DNA of 64,000 nt from Antilocapra americana (GCA_007570785.1 ML661885.1:34045406-34109405); one strand, 5' to 3'; positions 1 through 11,765 are shown, numbered from the stretch's first letter. Numbers and translations: made by a program. Notes: a model not told the origin generated them from the sequence alone.

Positions 1-427
1 AGTGTTCTTCAACAGTGTAAGAATGGCTTTTGTCTTAAACTTTTCTGCAGATGCATTCTTTGTATGTGCAGATGGTTTATAGAGCCTGAGATTAATCAAA
101 ACTTGTTCTCCACAGTTGCATTTATTAATTTGTTCATTCACTAAATATTTATTCACTGGTATCATTTGTGCCAACTTTGTCCTGAAAGTCTGGGGACAAA
201 AGTAAGCAAAAATAGACATCGTATCTAACTTCATAGGCTGTGCAGTCTAGGAGGACATGAATATTAATCAAATTAATAAAGTAATTTTAAGTTAACACAG
301 TAAAGAAGAGATACAGAAGAGACAAAGACAGTGAGAATGTAAAATAAAGAATTGGACTTGGTCAGGATTTGACCTGTTCAGCTACTGATGCACTATAGAC
401 ATTATAAACATTTACCTTAACAAAACA
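1..427. other. Unique AT-rich DNA with an old repeat remnant
   Basis: No gene is visible. About 125-310 resembles a very old mammalian interspersed repeat (a phrase like 'atttattcactgg...' followed by a diverged body) that also seems present near 24300-24760 and 33740-33870. The family is not named because divergence is high. Confidence 0.35.
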
Positions 428-552
428 GGGACTTCCCCCGTGGCTCAGTGGTTAAGACATTGCACTCCCAGCGCGTGGGGCACAGGTTTAGTATCTGGTT
501 GGGGAACTAAGATCCCACATACCATAGGCGCACCCTAAAAAATCACAAAAGA
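428..552 (+). mobile_element. CHR-type tRNA-derived SINE, truncated
   Basis: Starts with 'gggacttcccccgtggctca', a tRNA-Glu-like head with an A-box-like 'tggctcagtgg' and a diverged B-box region near 484-500. It then runs into 'gaactaagatcccacat', typical of the cetartiodactyl CHR SINE class and not of Bov-tA. The body is cut short and an A-rich tail ends near 552. This class is older than Bov-tA, in keeping with its divergence. Confidence 0.75.
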
Positions 553-1987
553 GAAGAACTAAAGGAATGAACCCAATTTGTCTATATTCTCTGGCTATCT
601 CTGTGTTTATATCGGGAAACCCTAGCGTTTTGTGGTTCTACTTCCTGAAATAGCAGCTCTTTGCTCTGGGTTCTCCCAGTCTCTCTATTGTTGCTCCATG
701 CATACAACCCATGATTACTTTTTTTTTTTTTTTAATCACCTGAGTTTGACTCAAACAGCTGACAAAAACAGAGGGGAGAAGAAGGAAGGAAGGAAACTAA
801 CTATATGCAGAGCCGCATGGGCTAATTTAATATGTAACATTCTCTCCTGAAGACTTTGTAATTTGATCTCAGTTGGAAGGTTTCCCTCCACTTACTAGGG
901 CACTCTGGTAGCATCTGAGGAGTTTACACTCATGGAGGCTGCCGGCTCAAGAAATGGAATAAGACTTATTTTCCAGTGTCAAACTTGGGCTGAGAGTTTC
1001 TCTGTTATAACACCAATACATATTCAGAAGTAGCTTTGTTAGATGTTCATTCCATCTAGCAGCATCAGTCTTCTGCATACATCTAAAGAGGGGACTGAGA
1101 GATTTTGAAGTAACTATATTCTATAACCTTGTGAATAAGGACCTTGTTACTAGTCTTGCTATTCATAAGATGTATAGGTGATATTTGTAAACTTACTTTT
1201 AAAAATAGAAAATCCAAATGAAATGTGACCAATTAAATAAACAGATTAATGGGTATGTCTACATAGATAAACTGGAACAGCTATTTGATTGAAGAGACCT
1301 GTCAGTTCAGCATGAAATGGGGTTGAATGACTTTTTCTATTTGATTTGATTTGACCTATATAGTATATAATACCAAGACAACAGAAGTACCTCATTTCTT
1401 AGAATCGAATTCATGAAATCTGAAGGAGGGAAACCTGAAGGTTACTTAACTCCACCTTCAAACCAACACAGGAATATTCTGTTTCTTACATTTCCCCTCA
1501 GCTTGACCACATGTAGCAAAGGAGAACTTGATAGTAGGCAGGCAGACAATTCCATTCTAATGTAGTTATAACTACTTGGACTTTTTCTTTTGTATCAGGT
1601 TGTAGCTTCCATTCATTTCCCTTTGGAAAAAACCAGTGCTTCTCACTTCTACGCAAATGCCTTCAAATAGTTAATATGAGAGTAATCTTAGACATCTTGC
1701 TTTTCCTGAACATCACATTCCTCACCTGAAAAAGGAAGCTAATAACATTACCTATTAGGATGTATGCAGGAGTCAAAGCAGACTTGTTTTAAGTGGACTC
1801 CAGCACATTGAAAGCACTACTTTATCAGTGTTGCAGTTGTTATATTGTTGTTAGACTGTTATTTTCCCTCCCTAACTTTCTGTGAAGCTATACATTCTTT
1901 CCATCCTCCTTTGTTCATAATAGTCTTCTGTCTATTTTACCTTCAGATAGAGGCTGAACACAGTACCACACATGGTCCTAACATACA
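553..1987. other. Unique AT-rich sequence
   Basis: No gene or recognisable repeat apart from a T-run at about 719-733. The short frames here have no domain or family resemblance. Confidence 0.5.
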
Positions 1988-2198
1988 GAAAACCGTGTGC
2001 TGTGTGTGCTTAGTCACTCAGTCGTGTCCAACTTTTGCAACCCCATAGACTGTAGCCTGCCAGGTTCCTCTGTCCAAAGGATTCTCTAGGCAAAAATACT
2101 GGAGTGGGATGCCATTTCCTTCTCCAGGGGATCTTCCCGACCCAGGAATCAAACACAAGACTTGTCAGATGTGCAGATGACCAAAAGTTATGAAAACC
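1988..2198 (-). mobile_element. Bov-tA SINE, 5'-truncated, with inverted filler
   Basis: The antisense Bov-tA body runs from about 1995 ('gtgtgcttagtcactcag') to about 2161, with the expected 'ggagtgggatgccatttcct' and 'ggggatcttcc' blocks. The tRNA head that should follow is missing. In its place, 2162-2191 is an inverted near-copy of 2531-2559. The 7 bp 'gaaaacc' at 1988-1994 and 2192-2198 is the likely target-site duplication and brackets both SINE and filler. Confidence 0.8.
2162..2193. repeat. Inverted repeat arm 1 (filler at a SINE 5' end)
   Basis: Reverse complement of 2529-2559 across its full length with a single one-base indel (32 versus 31 nt). It sits exactly between the truncated SINE and its downstream target-site duplication. 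Confidence 0.9.
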
Positions 2199-2202
2199 TT
2201 AG

Positions 2203-2221
2203 GACAGTCCTAAGGACTGTC
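2203..2221. repeat. Short perfect hairpin
   Basis: 'gacagtcc' (2203-2210) and 'ggactgtc' (2214-2221) are perfect inverted 8-mers with a 3 nt loop, just outside the target duplication of the preceding SINE. No function is implied. Confidence 0.7.
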
Positions 2222-2528
2222 TATGTTTTGTCAATGTTTTATTCATTTGTCTGGACATTCTCTTTTTTTCCAACCTGAAATTTACTTTCTTCGTATCTTT
2301 TTACACCATTGGTCACACTATCAAATAATCTTTCAGATTTTTGTTATGCAAACAGTTTTGTATCTGTCCTTCCTCACATTTTTTTGTTTGTTTGTTTAAT
2401 TTTAAGCTAAACATAGAACTTTCCATTTGTCTACATTAAACTGTATTTTTGTTTGGGTCAGCTTTTTGTTTTAGCCCATTAAGAACTTTAAGAATCTTTA
2501 ACCTCTTATCCAACAAATCATGCTTTAA

Positions 2529-2559
2529 TCATAACTTTGGTCATCTGCACATCTGACAA
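2529..2559. repeat. Inverted repeat arm 2 (probable source copy)
   Basis: Lies in otherwise unique sequence and matches arm 1 at 2162-2193 in inverted orientation. Since arm 1 is bounded by SINE and target duplication, this copy is probably the donor. Confidence 0.85.
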
Positions 2560-3995
2560 ATCTCTGTTCTAAATCTTCAGACAAACCATGATTGTTAACT
2601 GAGACATGATGAGGATCAGTATTTAAACACTGTATTGATAATCCTGCAGAGGAAATGAAGTCCTATTTATGGTGCTAATAGTGGGTCTGGAAAATAAGGG
2701 ATTGAATTTGGGTATGATGACTCAATTTTATTTTTAACATCCAGTGTTCAGGCAAATGCTTAAATCCAGTGCTTAAATTGGTCTTCCTTGATTTTAGGTA
2801 TAATTTTCTTATCTTAATTTTTTTTCTCACTCTCACCTACACAGAATGTGTATGACACATCAGGCCTGGAAGGCTTAGGGTTGTAGCTGAGAGGAACAAT
2901 AGATGACACTAGCATTTAGTGGAGTAAAATTCTACTTCAGTAAGAAAAAGAGATTATTCTTTTCAGACATAGAATCCAGGTTGTCAATCTCCATGGGACT
3001 GGTTGACAGACTCATGGAAGCATATCACTTTAAAAAGGACTTAAAAGTCTCTCTTGACAATGGAAATTCAAGGGTGGTCTATTGATAATTTCACCAAGTC
3101 AGTACACATAAACAGGACTGTAAAAGAAATCCTCATTTTCTCAACTCACATTTTTTCCCAATAAAATGGATATTCAACTAATTGAATTGCACTTTAGGAT
3201 TGAGTGGAAATTTAGAAGTCATTTTGTTTATCCTCTCTCTCCATACAAAATTGGTCTCAGACTGACCTCTCAAATACTCCTGAACTGATTTTTGTTGTTG
3301 TTGTTGTTGTTGTTGTTGCTGAAATGAATGCTCCTGGAGCCTGGAATGGCACTAAGGAACTAGAGGGGTAGCATAAAAGCTCCCAGAAGATCAGTAGTTC
3401 TGAGCATTAGACAGTTCTCCTAGATAGAAGCCCTTCCTGGGACTTGTTCTTAGTAATTCACCTCCTGGCAATATGTAAGTTAAATTGATGTGCACTGTGT
3501 AGCTGAAGTCTCACCCATGGAGTGGACACGCTGCCTGGGACCCCGTCCCTATTGGAAATCCAGATGTGCTGTGACACGGGACTTCCCTGCACTGTTTTTA
3601 AGTCTGAATGTTGGTCAAAACCCAATTTGGTGATTTACTCTCTGCTCTTTCTATTTCTCTTTTCTTTTAATGTTAATATATTGAAAGTAAGCTACATAAT
3701 TCTCAAATAAATATCTCTATTATTTATTTGTCTATAATGAGTGGCTTATTTTGTTAACAAATCCTTGAAACCTGAGATAAAAGTGAAAACTTTGGGCAAA
3801 CCATTAATTGGCTCTGTGAGCAGGATTTGTGAGACAAAATGCCATTCTTTAAGAAAAGAGAGATTAAGGTTGACAAAGTTTTTATTCCCAGATGGGAAGA
3901 TTCACCTTATTGCTCATTCGCTAGTGAATGGGATGTATTCACTGAATTATGTGAGAATTGGAACCTTAAATTAAAGCGGGCCAAACCTTTAGAGG
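2560..3995. other. Unique sequence with a (TTG)n microsatellite
   Basis: No gene is visible. A (TTG)9-type tract lies at about 3292-3318. The rest is AT-rich with no recognised element. Confidence 0.5.
3292..3318 (+). repeat. (TTG)n microsatellite
   Basis: About nine uninterrupted TTG units followed by 'ctgaaatg'. No adjoining SINE tail was recognised. Confidence 0.9.
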
Positions 3996-4200
3996 GCTTC
4001 CCTGGTAACTCAGCTGGTAAAGAATTCACATTCAATGCAGGAGACCTGAGTTGTAATCCCTGGGTTGGGAAGATCCCCTGGAGAAGGGAAAGACTACCCA
4101 CTTCAGTGTTCTGGCCTGGAGAATTCCTTGGACTGTATAGTCCATGGGGTCACAGAGAGTTGGACAGGACTGAGCAACTTTTACTTTCACTTTTCACTTG
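3994..4200 (+). mobile_element. Bov-tA SINE, near full length
   Basis: Sense copy. The head 'gggcttccctggtaactcag' is followed by a diverged B box, then 'gggaagatcccctggagaag', then 'ctggcctggagaattcc', and ends in 'gactgagcaact' plus a TTTCACTT-rich tail. It is close to 200 bp, the usual family length. No clear target duplication was found. Confidence 0.9.
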
Positions 4201-4693
4201 TAACTTCCCAGCTATTTGAAGACAGTTATCATGTGGGAAAAGTTAGATGAGTGATGTGATGGCATGAATACCACAGCGGACCCTTGCCCCAAATTCCTTT
4301 TAAAATGCTACCAGTTGGAGAGGAATTTGTGTTTAGGATCATGTTCCCCTAGAGGAATAATATGGTTATCTGGATTGTTTTTCCTGGCATATGACATCGA
4401 TTGGCGACCTCAGTGAATGCTATATTGCATTTATTTAGAAATGAATATGTATGTGAATGGACAGAGTGTGAACCAAGACCCCTCAGCCCATGTGTATTGA
4501 AGTGGAGTAAATCTTATTTACTTGCTTATTTTTTTATGAAATTTTGTCATACTTAAAAAATATTTCACATTGAAATACTTAACTGTGATATACTTTCTTC
4601 AACAGCTTCTCTCAATTCTTTAACATGAGATCAAATATTGGCTCCTCTGGGAACTTTCTTGAGGCCTCTATACTGTTTTGCATCCTCATTTAT

Positions 4694-5008
4694 TTAGCCT
4701 CATTGATAGCTCAGTTGGTAAAGAATCTGCCCGCAATGTGGGAGACCCTGGTTTGATTCCTGGGTCAGGGAAGATCCCCTGGAGAAGGGATAAGCTACCC
4801 CCTCCAGTGTTCTTGGGCTTGCTTTATGGCTCAGCAGGTAAAGAGCCTGCCTGCAATGTGGGAGACCTGGGTTTGATCCCTGGGTTGGGAAGATCCCCTG
4901 GAGAAGGGAAAGGCAACCCACTCTAGTATTCTAGTCTGGAGAATTCCATGGACAGTCCATGGGGTCGCAAAGAGTCGGACGCAGCTGAGCGACTTTCACT
5001 TCAGTTAT
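4694..5008 (+). mobile_element. Dimeric tRNA-head / Bov-tA SINE
   Basis: The first unit (about 4694-4812) is a tRNA-like head plus the start of the Bov-A body, cut at 'ctccagtgttcttg'. A second full unit with its own head ('ggcttgctttatggctcagc') follows at about 4813-5008 and ends in 'gagcgactttcacttca'. Both units have a B-box-like 'ggtttgatccctgg' or close variant. Only a weak 6 bp flank match ('ttattt') could be a target duplication. Such head-to-tail dimers are a known ruminant SINE form. Confidence 0.85.
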
Positions 5009-5088
5009 TTCCTGTTCTAGCTCACTGTGCACTGTTTTGCCACCCCCATTGTCATACTCATCACACCGTGTTTGTTCTCCTGATAACA

Positions 5089-5440
5089 CTGGCATTTACT
5101 GAGTACTTATAATGTTCTGTCTGAGTTCTGTCTATAAGGTTTACCTGTATTAGCTAGGTTGATCCTCAAAACAAACTGATGAGTGTGAAATTGTTATCAT
5201 TCCCATTTCAAAGGAGAGGAAACTAGTTCACTGAGAACTAAGGAAATTGTCTGAAATCATAAAGGCTTCAGTCCTAGAAAGTTTGACTCAGAGCTTGGGC
5301 TCATAACTGTTACCCTGTACTGCTTCTCTAGATCAGCTCCTAGAAGTCAGGAGCAGGCTTTTATCTTAGTATTGTTAAAATCTGGTACACTGCCTAGAAC
5401 ATAGTAGGGACTTGATAAATAATATTAATTGAATGAATAA
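5089..5440 (-). repeat. MIR/L2-like ancient remnants
   Basis: About 5180-5310 carries the diverged antisense MIR pattern ('cattcccatttcaaaggaga' then 'ggaaactagttcactgagaa'). About 5370-5440 ends in the common 'acatagtagggacttgataaat' type of ancient repeat end. Highly diverged, so boundaries are approximate. Confidence 0.5.
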
Positions 5441-5589
5441 ATGAATGTTTTCTACTTAAGTATTTTGAGTGATAGAAGACAAAAATCATCAAAGGACTGT
5501 AAAAGCTTGTCTTATTCAATCTCTTATTTTATAGCTGGAAAAGCCATGATTCATGGAGGTAAGTTCTACCTATAAGATCACTTACATAA

Positions 5590-5795
5590 TTGAGCTGACA
5601 TTTTTTTAACCTTTTACCATATCCCAGAAACTATTTCAGATTCCTTTCATATATAATCCTATCTAATCCTCATCTGAGTAAATATTCTTATTATCTCCAT
5701 TTTAGAGATGAGGAAACAGGCATAAAGAGGTTGTCCAGTGTCTCATAGTTGTTAAATGGCAAATCTATGAATTCAGTTAACTTGGCTTCAGAATT
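5590..5795 (-). repeat. MIR-like SINE remnant
   Basis: The phrase 'atctccattttagagatgag' followed by 'gaaacaggcataaagaggtt' is the antisense MIR core. The surrounding sequence fits weakly. Confidence 0.55.
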
Positions 5796-5995
5796 CATGT
5801 TCTTGCCTACTATACTAAATTGACTCTCACATATCTATCATTGCCAGATCTAGTCCCAAGTGAATGCTAATTTCCAGAGTACACTGTATCCATATCCTGT
5901 CCATATAGTTCAAAAGATACACTTATTTTAACTTATTCTCAATCTTTGTCTAAATTTTTGTAATACGCTAATGAGTATATTTTATTTGATATGAG

Positions 5996-6597
5996 CATCT
6001 TGATTTTTTAAAAATTTTTTTTAATTTTATTATTTTTTTTTATTGGTTTTGCCATACAATGACATGAAACTGCCATGGGTTTACATATGCTCCCCCTCCA
6101 GAACCCTCCTCGCTCCTCCCTCCCGATTCCCTCCCCCTGGGACATCTTGGTGCACCAGCCCCGAGCATCAATCCTGGGCTGGTGATTGATTTCATATATG
6201 ATAATTAACATATTTCAATGCCATTCTCCCATATCATCCCACCCTTGCCCTCATCCACAGAGTCCACGAGTCTGTTCTATATGTCTGCATTCCTTTTGCT
6301 GTCTCGCATGCAGGGTTCTCGCTGCCATCTTTCTAAATTCCATATATATGGGTTAGTATACTGTATTGTTGTTTTTCCTTCTGGCTTACTTCACTCTGGA
6401 TAATAGGCTCCAGTTCCGTCCACCTAAGTAGAACTGATTCAAATGAATTTCTTTTTAATGCTGAGTAATATTCCATTGTGTATATGTACCACAGCTTTCT
6501 TATCCATTCGTCAGTAGATGGGCATCTAGGTTGCTTCGAAACAAAACAAAAAGAATAAAATACTTAGGAGTATTTCTACCTAAAGAAACATCTTGAT
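5996..6597 (-). mobile_element. L1 3' end with twin-priming inversion
   Basis: Antisense L1 runs from a T-rich stretch (about 6005-6050, the poly(A) complement) through the 3' UTR ('ggttttgccatacaatgaca') to 'ggcatctaggttgcttc' near 6538. At about 6539-6588 the strand flips: read on + it encodes KRIKYLGVFLPKE, a conserved L1 ORF2 stretch that lies well upstream of the 3' UTR. 'catcttgat' at 5996-6004 and 6589-6597 is the 9 bp target duplication. This is the expected structure of a twin-primed L1. It is 5'-truncated and non-coding. Confidence 0.88.
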
Positions 6598-9229
6598 CTT
6601 TAGAATATATTTTACATGTCCAAAATGTTATTGAGACAATACTTATGTTGCTTTTAAAGCAATCCTTTAATTTATTCTAGAGAACTTTCAGCCTTTTAAA
6701 AAAGGTCATTTATGAGTACCCTGAAATTATCAGTGGCTGTACATAGAATTTGAAATGTGTGTGTGTATATACACTCAGGTATTACAATTTTAGAATGCAG
6801 GGAAGATTGGGAGCCATCTTAGAGGACTGCTAAGGAACTGAGAGATAAGTATAGCTTAGTTTTAATGTTTATTTTTCTGTACTCAGTATATGGCTTTCTT
6901 ACTCTTTAGTTTTTATTTTAGGGGGAGGATTAGTTGATTGATTAGTTGCTTGTGTTGTGCTTGTAATTAGTTTGCAGATTGTAAAAAATAAAAATTCCTT
7001 TAGAAGTTTTGTGCTTTTTACTGGGGTTGTATTAAACGTATAGTTAACAACTGTACATTTTTGTTGGTCCTGGCTTGTGATTCATAAGCTTTTAGTATTA
7101 AATGAACCTCCAAACCCAGGAGTCGCATTTTATTCCTTTATCTGTGGATCCCCAGGTGTAATAGTCTGATGATCACCTGTGAGATGGGCCACGTGAGCCA
7201 GCAACTTCAGGTGTAAAAATCTTATGCATTTAACTCCTCAGTTTCTAAAGTCCCCTTTGCTATCTGCTCCAAAGACTGTCATCTCTGAATGTTTATTTTT
7301 GATACTAATAGTATGACCCAGTGTTTTTTGTGTAGCTAAAACAAATGATCTAGTCAATAATGCTTTTACTTACACATTTTAAAATAAAATTCATTTTCAA
7401 AAAGAGGTTCCGTATTCTTCCTGATGCATTGTGTGTTCTAGACTTGTTCCAATATGCCTCTCAAGTCCAAAATACCCTGGGAGACTAAGGCAACCTGAGG
7501 CAATATATAGACCTAGCAAAGGATTTCTGTGATTTTTGATTATCCCTCCTACCAATCTGACAGAAGGCCAAACATAAATTACTGAATATTATAGGGTATT
7601 AGCATAACTTTTCTGCATTAGACCCAATCCAGGCAATGCCTCCCTATGAAGAGTTAATGCCTATTAGGATTTAACTGAAAATTATATCTAAAGGAGAGAA
7701 AACTAGAATTGCTTTGCTCTATCATAAAATTTATAATTGAACCGAATGTTAGTTTTCCACCCTACCCCCATGTGCATCAATCCTGCAGCTCCTTGACTAG
7801 CACACAGTATTCTCTGTTTATCTTTTGTATGTGTGTTGCAGAAATCCTTCTTTAGAAAGGCTTTCATTTTCTAGCAAGAATTTAAACTGACACTAGGTAA
7901 AAACAGTGGCATAGTTACATCAAGATCTGCAGTTGTTCATGTGTCCAACAGCAGAGAAGTACTCACTTATCATGCACAAATGTTTGAGTCATAATTTCCT
8001 GGTTCAATCTATTTTGCAAAATTTAATCCTGTTTCATTTTTAGTTCTATTCACAACACCCATGTAGGTAAATACTAGTCCTTTTATATGCATCCAAAGAC
8101 ATGTTCTGTACATACATATCCTACTTTCAACTCGGATCCCACCCCAACCTGATTCCTGCTCGTCAGACTTCACAGCCCCTCCAACCCCACCTCCAAAAAA
8201 AAAAGTTTGGGAATCTCTACAGGCTGTAGAATGTGCTTCTAGATACAGAATTTAAAAGAACCCCTTTACACTCCACCACATGTTGGAATTGTTGAACAAG
8301 TCTACTTAGAGGATCCCTGGTGTGTTTTATCAGATTCATACTATAAAAGACTCACATGTATCCTTGTCCCTTGAATGGAAGCCTAACACGGAGACTTGAA
8401 TGTCCAAAATGAAGTAGTGAAATTATGATGATTCTTTATGCGTGTTTTCATAGGGCAGGTTGAATCTGCTGAAAATTACTTGGATTCCATGAAATTTATG
8501 ATAGACATTTTTAGCATTTACCCAACAAACAGTCCTTTATTCTTAGTTCATCTATTTCTAAAGCAAAGGGCAGAAAGTTGAAAATAAATTTTAGAGTAAA
8601 TTTGTACTTTGACTCAGTTGTACAGTTTATTTGGTGTTTTTTTTTTTTTTCCCACTAATACAGTGGCATTCTGGAAAGGCAGTTGAGCATGTTTTAAAAG
8701 GTCTAAGACTATGTAAGACTATATACTAGAAATAACTTATGTTATGTGAACTGGTTTGACCATGCATCCAAATAGCATATAGCTGTGTTAGCAAAAATAA
8801 CAGTGATTATCCTTGAGTTTTGACTACTGAAGCTGTTGTAATCATTGGTAGTAGGGCACAGTGGATTTTCTTATTCATGACCAGTTCCCAGATACTATGA
8901 GTTGGATCCTAATCAACTTTTCATTTTGTTCTACTGGTTTAAAATGTTTTACTTAATTAAAATGTTTTATTGTGTATTCCCATGTAATTGCTGGACATGT
9001 GGACAGGTTTGCTCTTTGAATATGAAATGAAACCAATGTTTACTTCATGTGAGAAGTAAAAAAAAAAAAAAAAGAATTTGAAAAACCAGGACACAAAAGT
9101 ATATGTATCTAGAGCTCTTAGAATTAATACTAATAATAAATGCTTAGGATGAATGCTCTGAACATTAAAAAAAATTAGAAACATTTTTTCCTGACCAGAG
9201 GGCAGATTTTCTTGGACTTATGAGAAATC
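6598..9229. other. Unique AT-rich sequence
   Basis: 2.6 kb with no gene and no confidently recognised element. Homopolymers occur at about 8195-8206 (A), 8638-8650 (T) and 9059-9073 (A). Reading frames here are short and unsupported. Confidence 0.5.
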
Positions 9230-9425
9230 ACTTTAGAATTTAACTGTCCTGGGTTTGAACTGCTAACTATGTGACTTTCTGCTAGTTACTTAACCTTTAG
9301 GGCCTTAATTTTGTCATGTTTCACACATAAAGAGAGGATAATAGAATGTATTTGATAGGATTATTGGGAAGATTAAATGAGATAATACATGTGAGGCAAT
9401 TAGCATAGTATTTGACCTCTTGGAC
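9230..9425 (+). mobile_element. MIR SINE remnant
   Basis: Follows the sense MIR order: 'ctaactatgtgactttctgc', 'agttacttaacctttagggc', then 'ggattattgggaagattaaa' and 'tgagataatacatgtgaggc'. Strongly diverged, as expected for this old family. Confidence 0.8.
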
Positions 9426-10763
9426 CCGTATGCAATGTGTTAAATATTAAATTATAGAGAAAAGAGAGAAATTGAAATTTTATAAAAAAAATTCACCTTT
9501 TTTTATATTTGAAATAAGGAATATATTGCTGCATGAAATATAACATTTTGATTTTTGTTTTAATACTTTCTCACTCCTTAGATACAATTACTCATTTTCA
9601 TTCACCAGATTATCTGCTAGATATAGTTGCAAAGACTTGTTCAAAATGTTTTAAAATTAGTTTTTTCATTGTTTTAGTTTAGAAAATTTATACTTTATGA
9701 TATTTCTACTTTTTGATTAGAGGCATTTCCAACCTATAACTGGGTCAGAGAACTCAGACTTTCTTTTAATATGGGTAGTTCTAAAAGCATTTGATGAGTT
9801 TATTAAAGTTATAATGCAGATTCCCAAGTCAGATTTTTTATTAGCAGTTTTTCTGTAATACATTGAAACAGACAATGGAAGTTAATGGAATCTCAAAGAT
9901 AAGCTCATTGTTTATTCTTGTTTACATTCTGCATATTAGAACTCAACATAAAATACTCCAGTCACAAAGGCCAGTTAACAGACCACTGTAATTAATGTCA
10001 GACATTAGTTAAATCTTGTTTATCAGTGCATACTGGAATTTCAGCTATAGATTAACAAGAACTATCTTAATCCCAACTTGGCCTTCAGTTGCCAAAACTT
10101 GCAAGTAATTATTGGATACAACAGAAAGTTGTATTGATTCTCTATTTTATTTTTGTTTTCATGTTCAGTATGAACATAACTTTCTTTTAAGAAATAGCTT
10201 TTATAGGTAGAGAAAGAGCTGAAATAGTTTTAATAACTAGTTCACTTCCACCTACAGTTATTGTCCTAAAAAAATTCCCTTAGGATAATTTTCACCTCTT
10301 TGAGGGGTGTGTGTGTATTTGTGTATATGTAATTTCCTAAATCAGACTTTTTGGGAGGCATACTGAATGGTTTAAACTTCAGACAATGACATAAATAACT
10401 TTCTTCTGGTAAAGAGACTTATACACATATTAATAGTTTCAGTTGACTAAGACTGTGAGATATAAACAACTCAGCTGGCTGCTTTTAGGTTTAGTTTCTG
10501 GCAGTTATACACGGCAACTTACCTCTTGGAAAAGAGAGATTAGGGTTAGCAAAAATATATTTATTATTTTAAATTTTGTTTACTGGAACTAATTTGGAGC
10601 AAGTAGGCTCAATTTTCACCTAAGCAACCACAAAACAGTCTCATATGGAAATCTGAGTTAATTGATAATCATATTACAGTGTATTCCAGGGATGTTTAAC
10701 TTCCTGTAAAGTGTCCATTGGTTCAGTTGGTTAATTGCTTCACCCATTAGCATAAATTTTCTG
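9426..10763. other. Unique AT-rich sequence
   Basis: No gene or recognisable repeat. A short TG-rich tract is present near 10305-10330. Confidence 0.5.
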
Positions 10764-11578
10764 TTACTATTATAGTTGTTATTGTTCAGTCGCTGAGTTG
10801 TGTCCAACTGTTTGTGACCCCATGGACTGCAGCATGCCAGGCTTCCTTGTCCTTCACTATCTCCCAGAGGTTGCTCAAACTCACATCCATTGAGTCGATG
10901 ATGCCATCCAACCATATCATCCTCCGTCGTCCCCTTCTCCTCCTGCCCCCAATCTTTCCCAGCATCAGGGTCTTCTCCAATGAGTCAGCTCTTTGTACCA
11001 GGTGGCTAAAGTATCAGAGCTTCAGTTTCAGCATCAGTCTTTGCAATGAATATTCAAGACTCATTTCCTTTAAGATTGATTGGTTTGATCTCCTCACAGT
11101 CCAAGGGAGCTATTATCCAGAGTGAAGTAAGCCAGAAGGAAAAACAACAGTACAGTATAGTAACACATATATATGGAATTTAGAAAGATGGTAACGAGAC
11201 CCCTTCATGCGAGACAGCAAAAGAAACGCAGATGTATAGAATAGACTCGTGGACTCTGTGGAAGAGGGCAAGGGTGGGATGTTATGGGAGAATGGCATTG
11301 AAACATGTTAGTTATCATATGTGAAATCAATCGCCAGCCCAGGGCTGATGCTCGGGGCTGGTGCACCGAGATCACCCAGGGGGAGGGAATCGGGAGAGAG
11401 GAGGGAGGGGGGTCCTGGAGGGGGAGCATATGTAAACCCATGACGCTTTCATGTCAATGTATGGCAAAACCAACACAATAAAGTAAAGAAAATTAAAAAA
11501 AAAAAAGAGTCTTCTCTAGCACCACAGTTTGAAAGCATCAATTCTTTGGCACTCAGCCTTGTTTATTACTATTACAGT
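10764..11578 (-). mobile_element. BovB LINE 3' fragment, split by L1
   Basis: Antisense BovB 3' end at about 10777-11104 ('ttgttcagtcgctgagttgt', then 'ccatcatcc'-type blocks through 'cagtccaaggga'), continued at 11506-11560 ('gagtcttctctagcaccaca' to 'ggcactcagcctt'). The flanks ttactattatagt (10764-10776) and ttactattacagt (11566-11578) match 12 of 13, the expected target duplication for this BovB. The middle is a later L1 insertion. The remaining BovB is the C-terminal end of ORF2 plus 3' UTR, and the frame is broken. Confidence 0.88.
11105..11505 (+). mobile_element. L1 3' end nested in BovB, no target duplication
   Basis: Sense L1 from 'gctattatccagagtgaagt' through the 3' UTR ('caatgtatggcaaaaccaac') to an A-rich tail at about 11490-11505. 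Same 3' UTR subfamily as the copies at 5996-6597 and 44425-44520. Against intact BovB copies in this window (13035, 42488), the host lost about 5-6 bp ('ctctca') and shows no duplication at the ends. Confidence 0.88.
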
Positions 11579-11597
11579 ATTATTATTATTATTATGG
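11563..11597. repeat. Imperfect (ATT)n microsatellite
   Basis: ATT-rich tract, pure at about 11577-11596, immediately after the BovB target duplication. Confidence 0.8.
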
Positions 11598-11741
11598 TCA
11601 CTATCATTATATCCAAGTAAGAGCAAGACATATCATGCATGTGACTGTTACATTCTTCTGCCATCTCTACATTAGATTTTTGGGAACATCTTACTCAGGG
11701 TTTTCAGACTTGTGAATGCGACTCTATGGACTGCTGTTGTG

Positions 11742-11764
11742 AAATAATAATAATAATAATAATA
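11742..11764 (+). repeat. (AAT)n microsatellite
   Basis: Seven AAT units next to the start of the repeat-like block at 11766. It may be the tail or boundary of that element. Confidence 0.85.
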
Positions 11765-11765
11765 C

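Noticed and set aside
3839..4219. 126-residue frame as a gene
   Set aside because: Its second half is a translated Bov-tA SINE and the first half has no family motif.
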